Both the position numbers and the translations under genes were made by a program. The notes below the pieces were generated by a model that saw nothing but the letters and a program-made list of their open reading frames with translations, had not been told where the DNA came from and made no database searches. Positions 7,873 through 18,069 of a stretch of 64,000 nt of DNA are shown in pieces. The first letter of the stretch is position 1. Each line of letters starts with the position of its first letter. The DNA comes from Streptomyces sp. NRRL B-1347 (GTDB taxonomy: Bacteria; Actinomycetota; Actinomycetes; Streptomycetales; Streptomycetaceae), in contig NZ_JOJM01000030.1 of NCBI RefSeq assembly GCF_000720325.1, positions 1 through 64,000 of the forward strand, read 5' to 3'.

Positions 7873-10644
7873 ATGACCGGCAGCACCGCTCCCAGCTCAC
7901 CCGCACCCCGCACGACAGCCGACGGCGCCGCGCACGCCCTGCTGGCCGACGGCACCACCATCCGCATCCGGTGCGCGCGGCCGGACGACCACGACGCGGT
8001 GCTGCGCCTGTACGAGGCGATGTCACCGGAGTACCTGCGATTGAGGTTCTTCGTGGCAAGCCAGCGCTCAGCTGCCCAGGCCGCGGCCCGTGTGCGCAGG
8101 CGCGCCGCGCCCGCCGGATCCACGGGGGCTTCCCGTTCCGGCTACCGCGCGCTCCTCGCCGAGTACGAGGATCACCTGATCGGGATCGCCGAGTACGAGA
8201 GCACCGGGACGGACACCTCGACAGCGGGCCCCGTCACCGCCGAGATCGCCCTGGTCGTCGCGGACCGATGGCATCACCGAGGTGTGGGCACGCTCCTGCT
8301 GGAGCACCTGGTGTCCGCGGCCCGCGCCGACGGGATCACCGCGTTCACCGCGGACGCGCTCGCCGAGAACCACGAAGTCCTGAAGGTCTTCGCGGACCTC
8401 GGGCTGAGCACCGCACGCCACTTCGAGGGCAGCGAGGTGCGGTGCGTCGTCCAACTCGACCAGACTGATGCCTATTTGACCTCCGTCGAGGCCCGCGGCC
8501 GCACCGCTGACGTGGCGAGCCTGCACCCCCTGCTGCGCCCGGAGTCGGTGGTGGTCGTGGGAGCCGGCAGCAAACCGGGTTCGGTGGGCCGCGCCGTGCT
8601 GCGCAACCTGCGCACCGGAAGCTTCCAGGGCCGGGTGTTCGCGGTCAACCCGCGCGCCGCCATGGTTCTCGGTGTTCACGCCTACCCCAGCGTGGGCTCG
8701 CTGCCCCTGGTGCCGGACCTCGCCGTCCTCGCCGTGCCGGCGGACCGGGTCCCGGATGTGGCTGAGGAGTGCGGCAAGTTCGGCGTACGGGCCCTGCTCA
8801 CCATCTCTTCCGGCCTCGACGCCGCCCAGGCGCGGGCGCTGCTGGACATCTGCCGGGGCCACGGCATGCGCCTGGTCGGCCCCAACTGCCTGGGCCTGGC
8901 CAACACCGAGGCGGACATCGGCCTGGACGCCACCTTCGCCGCCGCGCACCCCGCCCCCGGTACGGCGGGGGTGGCCGTGCAGTCCGGCGGCGTGGGCATC
9001 GCGCTGCTCAGCGGTCTCGCCCGGCTCGGCGTCGGCGTGTCCAGCTTCGTCTCGCTCGGCGACAAGTACGACGTGAGCGGCAACGACCTGCTGCAGTGGT
9101 GGGAGTGCGACACGACCACCGACCTGGCGCTGCTGCACCTGGAGTCGTTCGGCAACCCCCGGGCCTTCTCCCGCACGGCGCGGCGCGTGACCCGGAGGAT
9201 GCCCATCCTGACGGTCGACGCCGGCCGGACCGAGGCGGGGCGCACGGCCGCCGCGTCACACACCGCGGCGGCCGCGACCCGGACCATGACCCGCCGGGCC
9301 CTGTTCACCCAGGCGGGGATCACCGCGACCGACTCCGTCTCCGAACTGCTCGAAGCCGCTGCCCTGCTGTATTCCCAGCCGCTGCCGTCGGGAGCACGCG
9401 TCGCGGTGGTCACCAACGCGGGCGGCGCCGGTGTCCTGGCCGCCGACGCGTGCGCCGAGGCCGGTCTCAACCTGCCGCCGCTCGACACCTGCCTCATCGA
9501 CGACGTGCTCGGCGTGCTCCCCGACGGGTCGACCGCCACCAACCCCGTCGACGCCACCGCCGCCGTCAGCGAGGAACAGCTGCGCGCCTGCGTCGACCGC
9601 ATCGCGGCGAGCGGGTGCGTCGACGCGGTCCTGGTGGCGCTCGTGCCCACCGCGGTCGCCGCGGCGACCGGCGACGTCCTGGTCCGGTCCCTCACGCACG
9701 CCCCGGACCGGCGGCGTGACAAGACGGTCGTCGCGGTGCTCATCGACCAGGAGCAGCCGGTACGCCTGCTGCCCGCCACCACCGGCACCGTTCCCGGGTA
9801 CGCCGAACCGCAGGCGGCCGCCCGCGCCCTGGCCCACGCGGTCGAACGCGGCCGGTGGCTGGCCCGGCCCCCCGGCACCGTGCCCGAGCTTGACGTGGAC
9901 GCGCCCCGCGCCCGCGCGGCCGTCGAGGCCTACCTCGACCGGCACCCCGAAGGCGGCTGGCTCGGTCCGGCCGAGTGCGCCGAACTCCTGTCCTGCTACG
10001 GCATCCCCCAGCTGCCCTGGGCCTGGGCAGAGACCGAGGACGACGCGGTCCTGGCCGCCGAACGGCTCAAAGGCCCGGACGGACTCGTCGTCCTCAAGGC
10101 GCACTGGCCGGGCCTGCTGCACAAGGCGGAGCAGCGCGCGCTCCACCTCGACCTGCGGGGTGACACCCAGGTGCGCGCCGCCTACCGGGACCTGGAGACC
10201 CGTTTCGGGCACCTCATGACCGGCGTGGTCGTCCAGCCGCTCGCCCCGCGCGGCACCGAACTGTTCGCCGGCGTCGTCCAGGACGAGATCTTCGGCCCGC
10301 TGGTCCTCTTCGGCCTCGGCGGGACCGCGACCGAGGTACTCGCCGACCACGCCGCCCGGCTCGCGCCCCTCACCGACCACGACGCGCACGACCTGATCAC
10401 CGCGCCGCGCTGCGCGCCGCTGCTCTTCGGCCGCGGCGGTGGCGGACCGGTCGACCTCGAAGGCCTGGAGCAACTGCTGCTACGGCTCTCGCGGCTCGCG
10501 AGCGACCTGCCGCAGCTTGCCGAGGCCGACCTCAACCCGATCCTGGCCCGGCCCGAACGGATCACCGCCCTTGACGCGCGGATCCGACTCCTGCCGCGCC
10601 CTTCCCAAGACCCCTATCTGCGACAACTGCGACAACTCCGCTGA
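7873..10644 (+). CDS. GNAT acetyltransferase fused to ADP-forming acyl-CoA synthetase
   Basis: This 923-residue protein has an N-terminal GNAT domain (residues ~15-170; EIALVVADRWHHRGVGTLLLEHLV is the acetyl-CoA loop), then a CoA-binding domain (VVVVGAGSKPGSVGRAVL), a succinyl-CoA-ligase-like domain (VQSGGVGIALLSGLARLGVG; SHTAAAATRTMT carries the conserved His), and a C-terminal ATP-grasp part (ECAELLSCYGIPQLPW, VVLKAHWPGLLHKAE). Proteins with these domains include lysine acetyltransferases of the Pat type that modify acyl-CoA synthetases, and acetate-CoA ligases; which activity applies is unclear. The ATG at 7873 has AGG upstream and excludes an unconserved leader. It sits inside the hydrogenase/stress block. 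Confidence 0.88.
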   Translation: MTGSTAPSSPAPRTTADGAAHALLADGTTIRIRCARPDDHDAVLRLYEAMSPEYLRLRFFVASQRSAAQAAARVRRRAAPAGSTGASRSGYRALLAEYEDHLIGIAEYESTGTDTSTAGPVTAEIALVVADRWHHRGVGTLLLEHLVSAARADGITAFTADALAENHEVLKVFADLGLSTARHFEGSEVRCVVQLDQTDAYLTSVEARGRTADVASLHPLLRPESVVVVGAGSKPGSVGRAVLRNLRTGSFQGRVFAVNPRAAMVLGVHAYPSVGSLPLVPDLAVLAVPADRVPDVAEECGKFGVRALLTISSGLDAAQARALLDICRGHGMRLVGPNCLGLANTEADIGLDATFAAAHPAPGTAGVAVQSGGVGIALLSGLARLGVGVSSFVSLGDKYDVSGNDLLQWWECDTTTDLALLHLESFGNPRAFSRTARRVTRRMPILTVDAGRTEAGRTAAASHTAAAATRTMTRRALFTQAGITATDSVSELLEAAALLYSQPLPSGARVAVVTNAGGAGVLAADACAEAGLNLPPLDTCLIDDVLGVLPDGSTATNPVDATAAVSEEQLRACVDRIAASGCVDAVLVALVPTAVAAATGDVLVRSLTHAPDRRRDKTVVAVLIDQEQPVRLLPATTGTVPGYAEPQAAARALAHAVERGRWLARPPGTVPELDVDAPRARAAVEAYLDRHPEGGWLGPAECAELLSCYGIPQLPWAWAETEDDAVLAAERLKGPDGLVVLKAHWPGLLHKAEQRALHLDLRGDTQVRAAYRDLETRFGHLMTGVVVQPLAPRGTELFAGVVQDEIFGPLVLFGLGGTATEVLADHAARLAPLTDHDAHDLITAPRCAPLLFGRGGGGPVDLEGLEQLLLRLSRLASDLPQLAEADLNPILARPERITALDARIRLLPRPSQDPYLRQLRQLR

Positions 10645-10677
10645 GCCCGAGCGGTGCGCCGAGGAGGCGAACGCAAC

Positions 10678-11409
10678 ATGAAGCACAGCAAAGTCGGCTC
10701 GGTCATGACGAGCGACGTGGTCACCGCGACGTACGACACCCCGTTCAAGGAAGTGGCCCGGCTCCTGGCCCGCCACCGCATCAGCGGCCTGCCGGTGGTC
10801 GACGCCGACGGATCCGTCATCGGCGTGCTCTCCGAGACCGACCTCATGGTGCGCCAGGCGGAGGCGGAGGATCCGTACGCGCCCGCCCGCGCCGTCCGCT
10901 GGCACAAGCTGCTGCCGGGCGCGCGCAAGCGCGAGGCCAAGGCCCACGCCCGTACGGCGGGAGAGCTGATGTCGCAGCCGGCCCTCACGGTGTACGCAGA
11001 CGGCACCATCGCCGAGGCCGCCCGCACCATGGCCAGGCACCGTGTCGAACGGCTCCCGGTCGTCGACGACGAGGAGCGGCTCGTCGGCATCGTCACCCGG
11101 CGCGACCTGCTCCAGGTCTTCCTGCGACCCGATGCCGAGATCCGCCGCGAGGTCGTCCAGCAGGTCCTGGTGGACACGCTGTGGCTGGCGCCGCAGACCG
11201 TGGACGTGGAGGTCCTCGACGGCGTGGTGACCCTGTGCGGACAGCTGGAGCGGCGCAGCGAGGTACCTGTGGCCGTGCGCATGACCCAGCAGGTCGACGG
11301 CGTCGTGGCCGTCGTCGACAAGCTCACCTACCGCTTCGACGACTCCCATCTGCGGCCCAGCGACGAGGCGCTCAAGGGCGTCGCCGACGACTGGCTGCGC
11401 AAGCTGTGA
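10678..11409 (+). CDS. CBS-pair protein with C-terminal BON domain
   Basis: The 243-residue protein has two CBS motifs: VMTSDVVTATYDTPFKEVARLL with HRISGLPVVDADGSVIGVLSETDL, and ELMSQPALTVYADGTIAEAARTM with HRVERLPVVDDEERLVGIVTRRDLL. A BON domain follows (DVEVLDGVVTLCGQLERRSEV, with VDGVVAVVDKLTY). CBS pairs bind adenine nucleotides or related ligands; BON domains are often linked to membranes. The M. tuberculosis dormancy protein Hrp1 is also a CBS protein. It follows the synthetase fusion by 33 bases with GAGGAGG upstream, and has a paralogue at 16259-16939. Confidence 0.92.
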   Translation: MKHSKVGSVMTSDVVTATYDTPFKEVARLLARHRISGLPVVDADGSVIGVLSETDLMVRQAEAEDPYAPARAVRWHKLLPGARKREAKAHARTAGELMSQPALTVYADGTIAEAARTMARHRVERLPVVDDEERLVGIVTRRDLLQVFLRPDAEIRREVVQQVLVDTLWLAPQTVDVEVLDGVVTLCGQLERRSEVPVAVRMTQQVDGVVAVVDKLTYRFDDSHLRPSDEALKGVADDWLRKL

Positions 11410-11422
11410 GGGAGGTGCGGCC

Positions 11423-11935
11423 ATGCCACACACGGTCCTCATCGCCTACGGCTCGACCTACGGCTCGACCGCTGAACTGGCCCGGACGATCGGCGACGTA
11501 CTCCGCAAGGCCGGACTGATCACCGAGGTGCGCTCGGCCACCGACGTGCCGGACCTGGGGCCGTACGGCGCGGTGGTGCTCGGCGGTGCGCTGTACGCCG
11601 GGCGGTGGCAGCGTGACGCGCGTCGCTTCGCGCGCCGCCACCGAAAGGCCCTGGCCCGGCTGCCGCTGTGGCTCTTCAGCAGCGGCCCGCTGGATTCCTC
11701 GGCCGCGGAGCGGGACCTTCCGCCGCCGCCTTCGGTACGGCGTCTGGCACGCCGGCTCGGGGCCCGGGAACACACGACGTTCGGCGGGCGGCTCGACCAG
11801 CGGGCCGACGGCCGACTCGCGCGGATGATCGTCAGATCCGGTAAGGGCGGCGACTTCCGCGACTTCGAGGCGGTGTCGGCCTGGGCGGAGCGCGTCGCGC
11901 GGGAGCTCAGGTCGGTGACGGCTCCGCAGGGCTGA
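11423..11935 (+). CDS. Flavodoxin-domain protein (MioC/HemG-like)
   Basis: The 170-residue protein opens with TVLIAYGSTYGSTAELARTIGDVL, the phosphate-binding loop of flavodoxins, and continues VPDLGPYGAVVLGGALYAGRWQRDARRF and LPLWLFSSGPLDSS, the pattern of actinobacterial flavodoxin-domain proteins related to HemG-type protoporphyrinogen oxidases. GDFRDFEAVSAWAERVARELR is the usual C-terminus. It probably binds FMN. The 13-base gap to the CBS-BON gene and GGGAGGTG before the ATG suggest the same operon. Its electron partner may be the hydrogenase/diaphorase encoded downstream; this is inference from location. Confidence 0.85.
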   Translation: MPHTVLIAYGSTYGSTAELARTIGDVLRKAGLITEVRSATDVPDLGPYGAVVLGGALYAGRWQRDARRFARRHRKALARLPLWLFSSGPLDSSAAERDLPPPPSVRRLARRLGAREHTTFGGRLDQRADGRLARMIVRSGKGGDFRDFEAVSAWAERVARELRSVTAPQG

Positions 11936-12097
11936 GCGGTACCCGAGCAGGGCCTGCCCGGGCCCACGAGCAGCGCCCACCGGCCCCCGACCAGGCCCGA
12001 ACAGCCCCTGCCTCGTTCCGCTCCCCGCCACGACGCTGGTCGCGGAGGGGACGCCCGACGGAAATCCGCACCACATCGCGAACCGAAGGAGGAGGCC

Positions 12098-13267
12098 ATG
12101 GCCGCCACCGGAGCCACAGCAGTGATCGGCCGGGACGGCCTGGCCGCCCTGATCACCGTGCTGGTGGCGGAGGGCCGCACCGTCGTGGGGCCCACGGTCC
12201 GCGACGGCGCGATCGTCCTCGACCGGTTGGAGTCCGCCGACGACCTTCCCTCCGGCTGGGAGGCCGAACTCGACGCCGGGCGCTACCGGTTGACACCCCG
12301 CGAGGACGGCGCGGTGTTCGCGCACTGCGCCGGACCGCAGTCGTGGAAGGCTTTCCTGCACCCGCAGCGCGAACACCAGTGGAGCGCGCGACGCGGGCCC
12401 GACGGCACGCCGGTGTTCACCGAAGCGCCCCCTGATGACCCTGCGTACGCATTCCTCGGCGTCCGGCCCTGCGATCTGCGGGCCATCGCGATCCAGGACC
12501 GTGTCCTGGCGGGCGGCCACTACCCGGACACCGGCTATCAGCGGCGCCGGAGGGGGGCGCTGCTGATAGCCGTGGAGTGCACCGAGCCCGGCGCGACCTG
12601 CTTCTGCGTGTCGACGGGCGGCGGCCCCGCGGCCGACGCGGGCTTCGACCTCGTGCTCACCGAGGTCGTCGACGACGACGGTCACCGCTTCTTCGTCCGG
12701 GTGGGAAGCGGACACGGAGAGCGGCTGCTCACCGCGATCCCTCACCGGGAAGCGGACCTGACGACGGAGTCCGTCGCCCGGGGTGCGGTCGACGCGGCCC
12801 GCGAGCACATGGGCCGCTCCCTGCCTCCGGTCGACCTGCGGACCCTGATGGGCGCCAGCCTGGAGGCCGAACGCTGGAACGACGTCGCCTCCCGCTGCCT
12901 GACCTGCGCCAACTGCACCATGGTGTGCCCCACGTGCTTCTGCACCACCACCGAGGAGGTAACCGACCTCACCGGAGACCACACCGAGCGCTGGCAGCGC
13001 TGGGACTCCTGCTTCGACCTCGACTTCTCCCGCCTCCACGGCGGCCCCGTGCGCGCCTCGGCACGCAGCCGCTACCGCCAGTGGCTCACCCACAAGCTCT
13101 CCACCTGGCACGACCAGTTCGCCAGCGGCGGCTGTGTCGGCTGCGGACGCTGCATCGCCTGGTGCCCGGCCGGGATCGACCTCACCGAGGAGGCGGCCGC
13201 GCTGGCCGCCGAGCGCGATGCGGCCGTCGGTCCGGCGGCTCGGCGCGACGGAAGGACCCAGCAGTGA
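12098..13267 (+). CDS. hyhB: Hydrogenase diaphorase beta subunit, two ferredoxin-type clusters
   Basis: The 389-residue protein resembles the beta subunit (HydB/HyhB) of group 3b hydrogenases and sulfhydrogenases. An N-terminal domain with FLGVRPCDLRAIAIQDRVL and CTEPGATCFCVS is followed by two 4Fe-4S motifs: CLTCANCTMVCPTCFC (residues ~267-282) and CVGCGRCIAWCPAG (~346-359). It carries electrons between the hydrogenase small subunit and the flavoprotein subunit. The start has AAGGAGGAGG upstream. The stop overlaps the next start (GTGA), so the four structural genes are translationally coupled. Confidence 0.9.
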   Translation: MAATGATAVIGRDGLAALITVLVAEGRTVVGPTVRDGAIVLDRLESADDLPSGWEAELDAGRYRLTPREDGAVFAHCAGPQSWKAFLHPQREHQWSARRGPDGTPVFTEAPPDDPAYAFLGVRPCDLRAIAIQDRVLAGGHYPDTGYQRRRRGALLIAVECTEPGATCFCVSTGGGPAADAGFDLVLTEVVDDDGHRFFVRVGSGHGERLLTAIPHREADLTTESVARGAVDAAREHMGRSLPPVDLRTLMGASLEAERWNDVASRCLTCANCTMVCPTCFCTTTEEVTDLTGDHTERWQRWDSCFDLDFSRLHGGPVRASARSRYRQWLTHKLSTWHDQFASGGCVGCGRCIAWCPAGIDLTEEAAALAAERDAAVGPAARRDGRTQQ

Positions 13268-14121
13268 ACACCGTGGTCGCTCAAGCCGCCCCCGCACCCC
13301 CGGCAGTGCCCACCGAGCGGCGCCTGCCCGTGCCCTACCGGGTCGTCGCCCGCTGGCGCGAGACACCCGACACGGTCACGCTCCGCCTCGACCCCGTCGA
13401 CGCGGCGCTCGCGGCCTTCACACCCGGCCAGTTCGCCATGGTGCACTGCTTCGGCCGTGGTGAGATTCCCCTGTCGGTGAGCTCCCTGCCGACCACCGGA
13501 GGCCTCGCGCACACCGTGCGCGCGGTGGGCGCCGTCTCCGCCGGACTGTGCGCGACGCGGGTCGGCGACGTCCTCGGGCTGCGCGGCCCGTACGGCACCG
13601 GCTGGGAACTAGAGCGGGCGCTGGGCCAGGACGTGGTCGTGGTCACGGGCGGCATCGGCCTCGCTCCGCTGCGCCCCCTGATCCGCGACGCGGCGGCCGA
13701 GCCACGCCGCTACGGCCGCCTCAACGTCCTCATCGGCGCCCGCACCCCGGAAGACCTGCTCGCCAAGTACGAGACACGGCGCTGGCCCACCACGTACACG
13801 GGCGTCACGGTCGACCGCGCGCGATCCGGCTGGCACGGTGAGGTCGGTCTGGTCACCGGGCTCCTCGACCGTGCCCGCTTCACCCCGGCGCACTGCCGGG
13901 CCTTCGTCTGCGGCCCCGAGCCGATGATCCGCGCCACCGCACGCGACCTGACCCACCGGGGAGTCGCCGCCGACCACATCCGCGTGTCCCTGGAACGGAA
14001 TATGCGGTGCGCCACCGGCACCTGCGGACACTGCCAGCTCGGTCCGCTGCTCCTGTGCAGGGACGGCCCGGTCGTCGACTGGAGCCGGGCCGCACCACTG
14101 CTGTCGACACGGGAGCTGTGA
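13264..14121 (+). CDS. hyhG: Hydrogenase diaphorase gamma subunit, FAD/NAD(P)-binding
   Basis: This 285-residue ferredoxin-NADP reductase-like protein has an FAD domain ([42 protein letters not shown]), an NAD(P) domain ([32 protein letters not shown]) and a C-terminal Cys cluster ([26 protein letters not shown]) that binds a [2Fe-2S] centre as in dihydroorotate dehydrogenase electron-transfer subunits. It corresponds to HyhG/HydG of group 3b hydrogenases, coupling H2 to NAD(P). The start is the GTG overlapping the hyhB stop. Confidence 0.92.
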   Translation: MNTVVAQAAPAPPAVPTERRLPVPYRVVARWRETPDTVTLRLDPVDAALAAFTPGQFAMVHCFGRGEIPLSVSSLPTTGGLAHTVRAVGAVSAGLCATRVGDVLGLRGPYGTGWELERALGQDVVVVTGGIGLAPLRPLIRDAAAEPRRYGRLNVLIGARTPEDLLAKYETRRWPTTYTGVTVDRARSGWHGEVGLVTGLLDRARFTPAHCRAFVCGPEPMIRATARDLTHRGVAADHIRVSLERNMRCATGTCGHCQLGPLLLCRDGPVVDWSRAAPLLSTREL

Positions 14122-14122
14122 C

Positions 14123-14920
14123 ATGACCACTCACAGGGCGGCCCGGACCGCCCCCACCCTCGCCGTGTTCAAGCTGGCCTCCTGCGACGGCTGCCAGCTC
14201 ACGCTCCTGGACTGCGAGGACGAGCTCCTCGGCCTCGCCGGACAGGTGGAGATCGCCCATTTCCTGGAGGCCTCCAGCGCGGTGCGCCCCGGACCGTACG
14301 ACGTGGCCCTCGTCGAGGGATCGGTCACCACGCCCGCCGACGCCGAGCGGGTCCGGCGGATCCGCGCCGCGTCCCGGCACCTGATCACGATCGGCGCCTG
14401 CGCCACGGCCGGCGGCATCCAGGCACTGCGCAACTTCGCCGACGTCGAGGAGTTCCAGCGCGCCGTGTACGCGCGCCCCGACTACCTCGACACCCTGGCC
14501 ACCTCCACCCCGGTGTCCGCGCACGTGGACGTCGACTTCGAACTGCGCGGCTGCCCCGTCGACCGCGGCCAGCTCCTGGAGGTCCTCACCGCACACCTCG
14601 CGGGACGCAAGCCCGACATCCCCCGCCACAGCGTGTGCTTCGCGTGCAAGCGACGCGGCACCGTCTGCGTCACCGTCGCCCACGGCACACCCTGCCTCGG
14701 CCCGGTCACCCACGCGGGCTGCGGCGCCATCTGCCCGGCGTACGGGCGCGGCTGCTACGGCTGCTTCGGCCCGTCCGGTTCGGCGAACCTGTCCGCGCTG
14801 CTCCCACTGCTGCGCCGCGACGGCCTGGACGCGCGGGCCGTCGACCGCCTCCTGCACACCTTCAACGCACCCGCCTTCGACGACCTCGACGACCTCGACG
14901 ACGAGGAGGGACGGCCGTGA
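14123..14920 (+). CDS. hyhS: [NiFe]-hydrogenase small subunit, group 3 type
   Basis: The 265-residue protein has the proximal-cluster motif [21 protein letters not shown] near residue 20, [16 protein letters not shown], the [15 protein letters not shown] block, [34 protein letters not shown] and [10 protein letters not shown]. It has no twin-arginine leader, so the enzyme is cytoplasmic, as expected for group 3 bidirectional hydrogenases. It transfers electrons from the [NiFe] site to the diaphorase. It starts one base after the hyhG stop and overlaps hyhL by four bases. Confidence 0.95.
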   Translation: MTTHRAARTAPTLAVFKLASCDGCQLTLLDCEDELLGLAGQVEIAHFLEASSAVRPGPYDVALVEGSVTTPADAERVRRIRAASRHLITIGACATAGGIQALRNFADVEEFQRAVYARPDYLDTLATSTPVSAHVDVDFELRGCPVDRGQLLEVLTAHLAGRKPDIPRHSVCFACKRRGTVCVTVAHGTPCLGPVTHAGCGAICPAYGRGCYGCFGPSGSANLSALLPLLRRDGLDARAVDRLLHTFNAPAFDDLDDLDDEEGRP

Positions 14921-16266
14921 GTCACCGTGGATCCCGAGTGCTGCACGTCGGCGCGCTCTCCCGCGTCGAGGGCGAGGGCGCGCTGCGGCTGCGCGTGCAC
15001 GACGGCGAAGTCGTCGAGGCGCTGCTCAACATCTACGAACCGCCCCGCTTCTTCGAGGCGCTGCTGCGCGGCCGCGCCCACACCGAGCCGCCCGACATCA
15101 CCGCCCGTGTCTGCGGAATCTGCCCCGTGGCCTACCAGATGAGCGCCTGCGCGGCCCTCGAGGACGCCTGCGGCGTCGACGTCCCGCCCGAGATCCGCGC
15201 GCTGCGCCGCCTGCTGTACTGCGCGGAGTGGATCGAGAGCCAGACCCTGCACATCTACCTGCTGCACGCCCCCGATTTCCTCGGCTGCGACGGCGCGCTC
15301 GACCTGGCCCGCACCCGGCGCGCCGACGTCGAGCGCGGCCTGCGCCTGAAGCAGACCGGCAACGCCCTCCTCGAACTGCTCGGCGGACGCGCCATCCACC
15401 CGGTCAACGTCCGCCTCGGCGGCTTCCACCGCGCGCCCACGCGCGGAGAGCTACGGCCGCTGGCCGAGCGGTTGCGGCGCTCCCTGGACGACGCCTGGGA
15501 GACCGTGCGCTGGGTGGCGGGCTTCGACTTCCCCGACGCCGAGGTCGACGCCGACTTTCTGGCGCTCGCGGCCCCGGGAACGTACGCCATCGAGTCCGGG
15601 ACGCCGACCGTGCTGCGCACCGACGGCACCTTCACCACCTTCCCCCTGTACGACTTCCCGCTGCGCGTCCGCGAGGAGCAGGTGCCGCACTCCACCGCCC
15701 TGCACGCACAGCTCGACGGCCGCCGTCACCTCACGGGCTCCCTGGCCCGGTTCGCGATCAGCGGCCGATGGCTCTCCCGCGCCGGCGTGGAAGCGGCCCG
15801 GGAGGCCGGACTCGGCGACCCCTACGACGGTGCCGTCTGCCGCAACCCCTACCGCTCCATCCTCATCCGGGCCGTAGAAGTGGTGTACGCGGTCGACGAG
15901 GCGCTGCGGATCATCGACACGTACGAGCCGCCGTCCCGCCCCCACATCGAGGTCCCACCCGCCGCCCGCACCGGACACGGCGCGACCGAGGCACCGCGCG
16001 GACTGCTCTACCACCGGTACGCCCTCGACGCCGACGGCACCGTCACCGACGCCCTGCTCGTGCCGCCGACCGCCCAGAACCAGGGCGCGATCGAGGACGA
16101 CCTGCGGCGTGCCGCGTCCCGGGCCCTCACCGCGCGGGACTTGACCGACGCGGAGCTGACGGACGTGTGCGAACGGACGATCCGCAACCACGACCCGTGC
16201 ATCTCGTGTGCCACCCACTTCCTCGACCTGACCGTCGTACGTACCACTGGAGGTCCCCGTGCCTGA
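14917..16266 (+). CDS. hyhL: [NiFe]-hydrogenase large subunit, group 3b type
   Basis: The 449-residue catalytic subunit contains the L1 motif [14 protein letters not shown] with Cys66 and Cys69 and the C-terminal motif [10 protein letters not shown] with Cys428 and Cys431, the four ligands of the Ni-Fe site. The conserved [18 protein letters not shown] block is present. After His434 about 15 residues remain, the tail removed by the maturation protease, which is encoded at 4590-5096. The GTG start overlaps the small-subunit stop. The lack of a signal on the small subunit and the association with hyhB and hyhG support a cytoplasmic NAD(P)-linked group 3b enzyme, likely used under low oxygen. 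Confidence 0.95.
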   Translation: MSHRGSRVLHVGALSRVEGEGALRLRVHDGEVVEALLNIYEPPRFFEALLRGRAHTEPPDITARVCGICPVAYQMSACAALEDACGVDVPPEIRALRRLLYCAEWIESQTLHIYLLHAPDFLGCDGALDLARTRRADVERGLRLKQTGNALLELLGGRAIHPVNVRLGGFHRAPTRGELRPLAERLRRSLDDAWETVRWVAGFDFPDAEVDADFLALAAPGTYAIESGTPTVLRTDGTFTTFPLYDFPLRVREEQVPHSTALHAQLDGRRHLTGSLARFAISGRWLSRAGVEAAREAGLGDPYDGAVCRNPYRSILIRAVEVVYAVDEALRIIDTYEPPSRPHIEVPPAARTGHGATEAPRGLLYHRYALDADGTVTDALLVPPTAQNQGAIEDDLRRAASRALTARDLTDAELTDVCERTIRNHDPCISCATHFLDLTVVRTTGGPRA

Positions 16267-16939
16267 CGCACCGCGCACCGAACCACCGCCCACGAGCTCC
16301 CCGTACCGCGTGAGCGACGTGATGACCCACACGACCATCGCCATCGGCCGGGACGCCCCGTTCAAGGAGATCGTCGAACTCATCGAGCAGTGGCACGTCA
16401 GTGCCCTGCCGGTCCTCGCGGGCGAAGGCCGTGTCATCGGCGTCGTGTCCGAGGCGGACCTGCTGCCCAAGGAGGAGCTCCGCGACGCCGATCCCACTCG
16501 CTACGACGTCCTGCGCCGGCTGTCCGACATGGCCAAGGCCGGTGCGGTCACCGCGGGCGAGCTGATGTCGAGCCCCGCCGTCACCGTCCACGCCGACGCC
16601 AGCCTCGCCGAGGCCGCCCGGATCATGGCACGGCGCCGAGTGAAGCGACTGCCCGTCGTCGACGGCTCGGGCCTGCTCCAGGGCGTGGTGAGCCGCAGCG
16701 ATCTGCTCAAGGTGTTCCTGCGCGAGGACGCGGAGATCGCCGCGGAGATCCGCAGCAACGTGCTCGAGCCGCTGCCCGCCGCGGCCAAAGTCGAGGTCCG
16801 CGTGCATCAGGGCGTCGTCACGCTCGCCGGCGCCCTGTGCGACACGGCGCTGGTCCCCGTCCTCGCCCGGGCCGCCCGCGCGGTCGAGGGCGTCGTCGAC
16901 ATCCGCCTCGACCTGTCCCGCTCCGTGAGCGAGCCGTGA
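16259..16939 (+). CDS. CBS-pair protein with BON domain, hydrogenase operon member
   Basis: The 226-residue paralogue of the protein at 10678-11409 has CBS motifs VMTHTTIAIGRDAPFKEIVELI/WHVSALPVLAGEGRVIGVVSEADLL and ELMSSPAVTVHADASLAEAARIM/RRVKRLPVVDGSGLLQGVVSRSDLL, then a BON domain (KVEVRVHQGVVTLAGALCDT). It begins with GTG inside the end of hyhL (8-base overlap) and overlaps hypD, so it is firmly embedded between the hydrogenase and its maturation genes. A role in sensing nucleotide or energy state for the enzyme is plausible but not shown. Confidence 0.9.
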   Translation: MPDAPRTEPPPTSSPYRVSDVMTHTTIAIGRDAPFKEIVELIEQWHVSALPVLAGEGRVIGVVSEADLLPKEELRDADPTRYDVLRRLSDMAKAGAVTAGELMSSPAVTVHADASLAEAARIMARRRVKRLPVVDGSGLLQGVVSRSDLLKVFLREDAEIAAEIRSNVLEPLPAAAKVEVRVHQGVVTLAGALCDTALVPVLARAARAVEGVVDIRLDLSRSVSEP

Positions 16940-18069
16940 AGTACCTGGACGAGTACCGCGACCCGGCGCTGGCACGCCGCCTCCTGGACGAGCTGCGCCG
17001 CGTCGCCACCAGCCCCTGGCGGATCATGGAGGTGTGCGGCGGCCAGACCCACACCCTGGTCCGCCAGGGCATCGACGAACTGCTCCCCGCGGGCATCCGG
17101 ATGATCCACGGCCCCGGCTGCCCGGTCTGCGTCACCCCCCTGGAGACCCTCGACCGGGCGATGGCCCTCGCCGCACGCCCCGACGTGATCCTCACCAGCT
17201 TCGGCGACATGCTGCGCGTGCCCGGCACGGCGACGGACCTGCTGTCGCTGCGGGCACGCGGCGCGGACGTACGAGTCGTGTACACGCCCACGGACGCGGT
17301 CCGCACCGCGGCCGCGCACCCGGACCGCCACGTCGTCTTCCTGGCCGTGGGCTTCGAGACCACCGCGCCCGCCAACGCCATGGCGGTCCTGCATGCCGAG
17401 CGCCTCGGCCTGGACAACTTCTCGCTGCTGGTCAGCCACGTCCTCGTACCGCCCGCGATGGCCACGCTCCTCGCCTCCGACGAGTGCGAGGTCCAGGCGT
17501 TCCTGGCCGCCGGACACGTGTGTGCCGTCATGGGCTGGCACGCCTACGAACCGATCGCCGCCACCCACCGCGTGCCGATCGTCGTCACCGGCTTCGAACC
17601 CCTCGACCTCATCGAGGGCATCCTGATGGCCGTGCGCCAACTGGAGTCAGGCCGCCACGAGGTGGAGAACCAGTACGCGCGCGCCGTACGCCGCACCGGC
17701 AACACCGCGGCGCAGGACGTGCTGCGCCGCGTCTTCCGCGTCACCGACCGCGCCTGGCGCGGCATCGGCACGCTGCCCGCCAGCGGCCTCGAACTGGCAC
17801 CGCGCTACGCCCACTTCGACGCCGCCTGCCGCTTCGACCTCGCGGACCTGCGCTCCGCCGAAGACCCCGAGTGCGTCGCGGGTGCTGTCCTGACCGGCTC
17901 TCTGCTGCCCACGCAGTGCCCGGCGTACGGGGTGCGGTGTACGCCGCGTACGCCGCTGGGGGCACCGATGGTGTCGGCAGAGGGAACGTGTGCGGCGTTC
18001 CACGCGGCGGGCCGCACGGCCGCGGTCGCACCAGGTGCGGCCGCAACGAGCGGAGGGAGTCCGCCATGA
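16936..18069 (+). CDS. hypD: Hydrogenase maturation scaffold HypD
   Basis: The 377-residue protein carries the HypD signatures: IMEVCGGQTHTLVRQGIDELL, RMIHGPGCPVCVTP, FLAVGFETTAPANAMAV and the C-terminal Cys cluster LPTQCPAYGVRCTP with SAEGTCAAF that binds a 4Fe-4S cluster. HypD with HypC holds the iron while CN and CO ligands are attached. GTG start overlapping the CBS gene stop; it overlaps hypE by four bases (ATGA). Confidence 0.97.
   Translation: MKYLDEYRDPALARRLLDELRRVATSPWRIMEVCGGQTHTLVRQGIDELLPAGIRMIHGPGCPVCVTPLETLDRAMALAARPDVILTSFGDMLRVPGTATDLLSLRARGADVRVVYTPTDAVRTAAAHPDRHVVFLAVGFETTAPANAMAVLHAERLGLDNFSLLVSHVLVPPAMATLLASDECEVQAFLAAGHVCAVMGWHAYEPIAATHRVPIVVTGFEPLDLIEGILMAVRQLESGRHEVENQYARAVRRTGNTAAQDVLRRVFRVTDRAWRGIGTLPASGLELAPRYAHFDAACRFDLADLRSAEDPECVAGAVLTGSLLPTQCPAYGVRCTPRTPLGAPMVSAEGTCAAFHAAGRTAAVAPGAAATSGGSPP

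Noticed and set aside
11936..12097. GGGCC-type inverted repeat at about 11955 as a third copy of the palindrome
   Set aside because: Arms are separated by six bases (GGGCC-TGCCCG-GGCCC), unlike the exact 14-mer at the other two sites.
11372..13366. 664-codon minus-strand open frame over the flavodoxin and hydrogenase beta-subunit genes
   Set aside because: The plus-strand genes have clear motifs and ribosome sites; the antisense frame has none.
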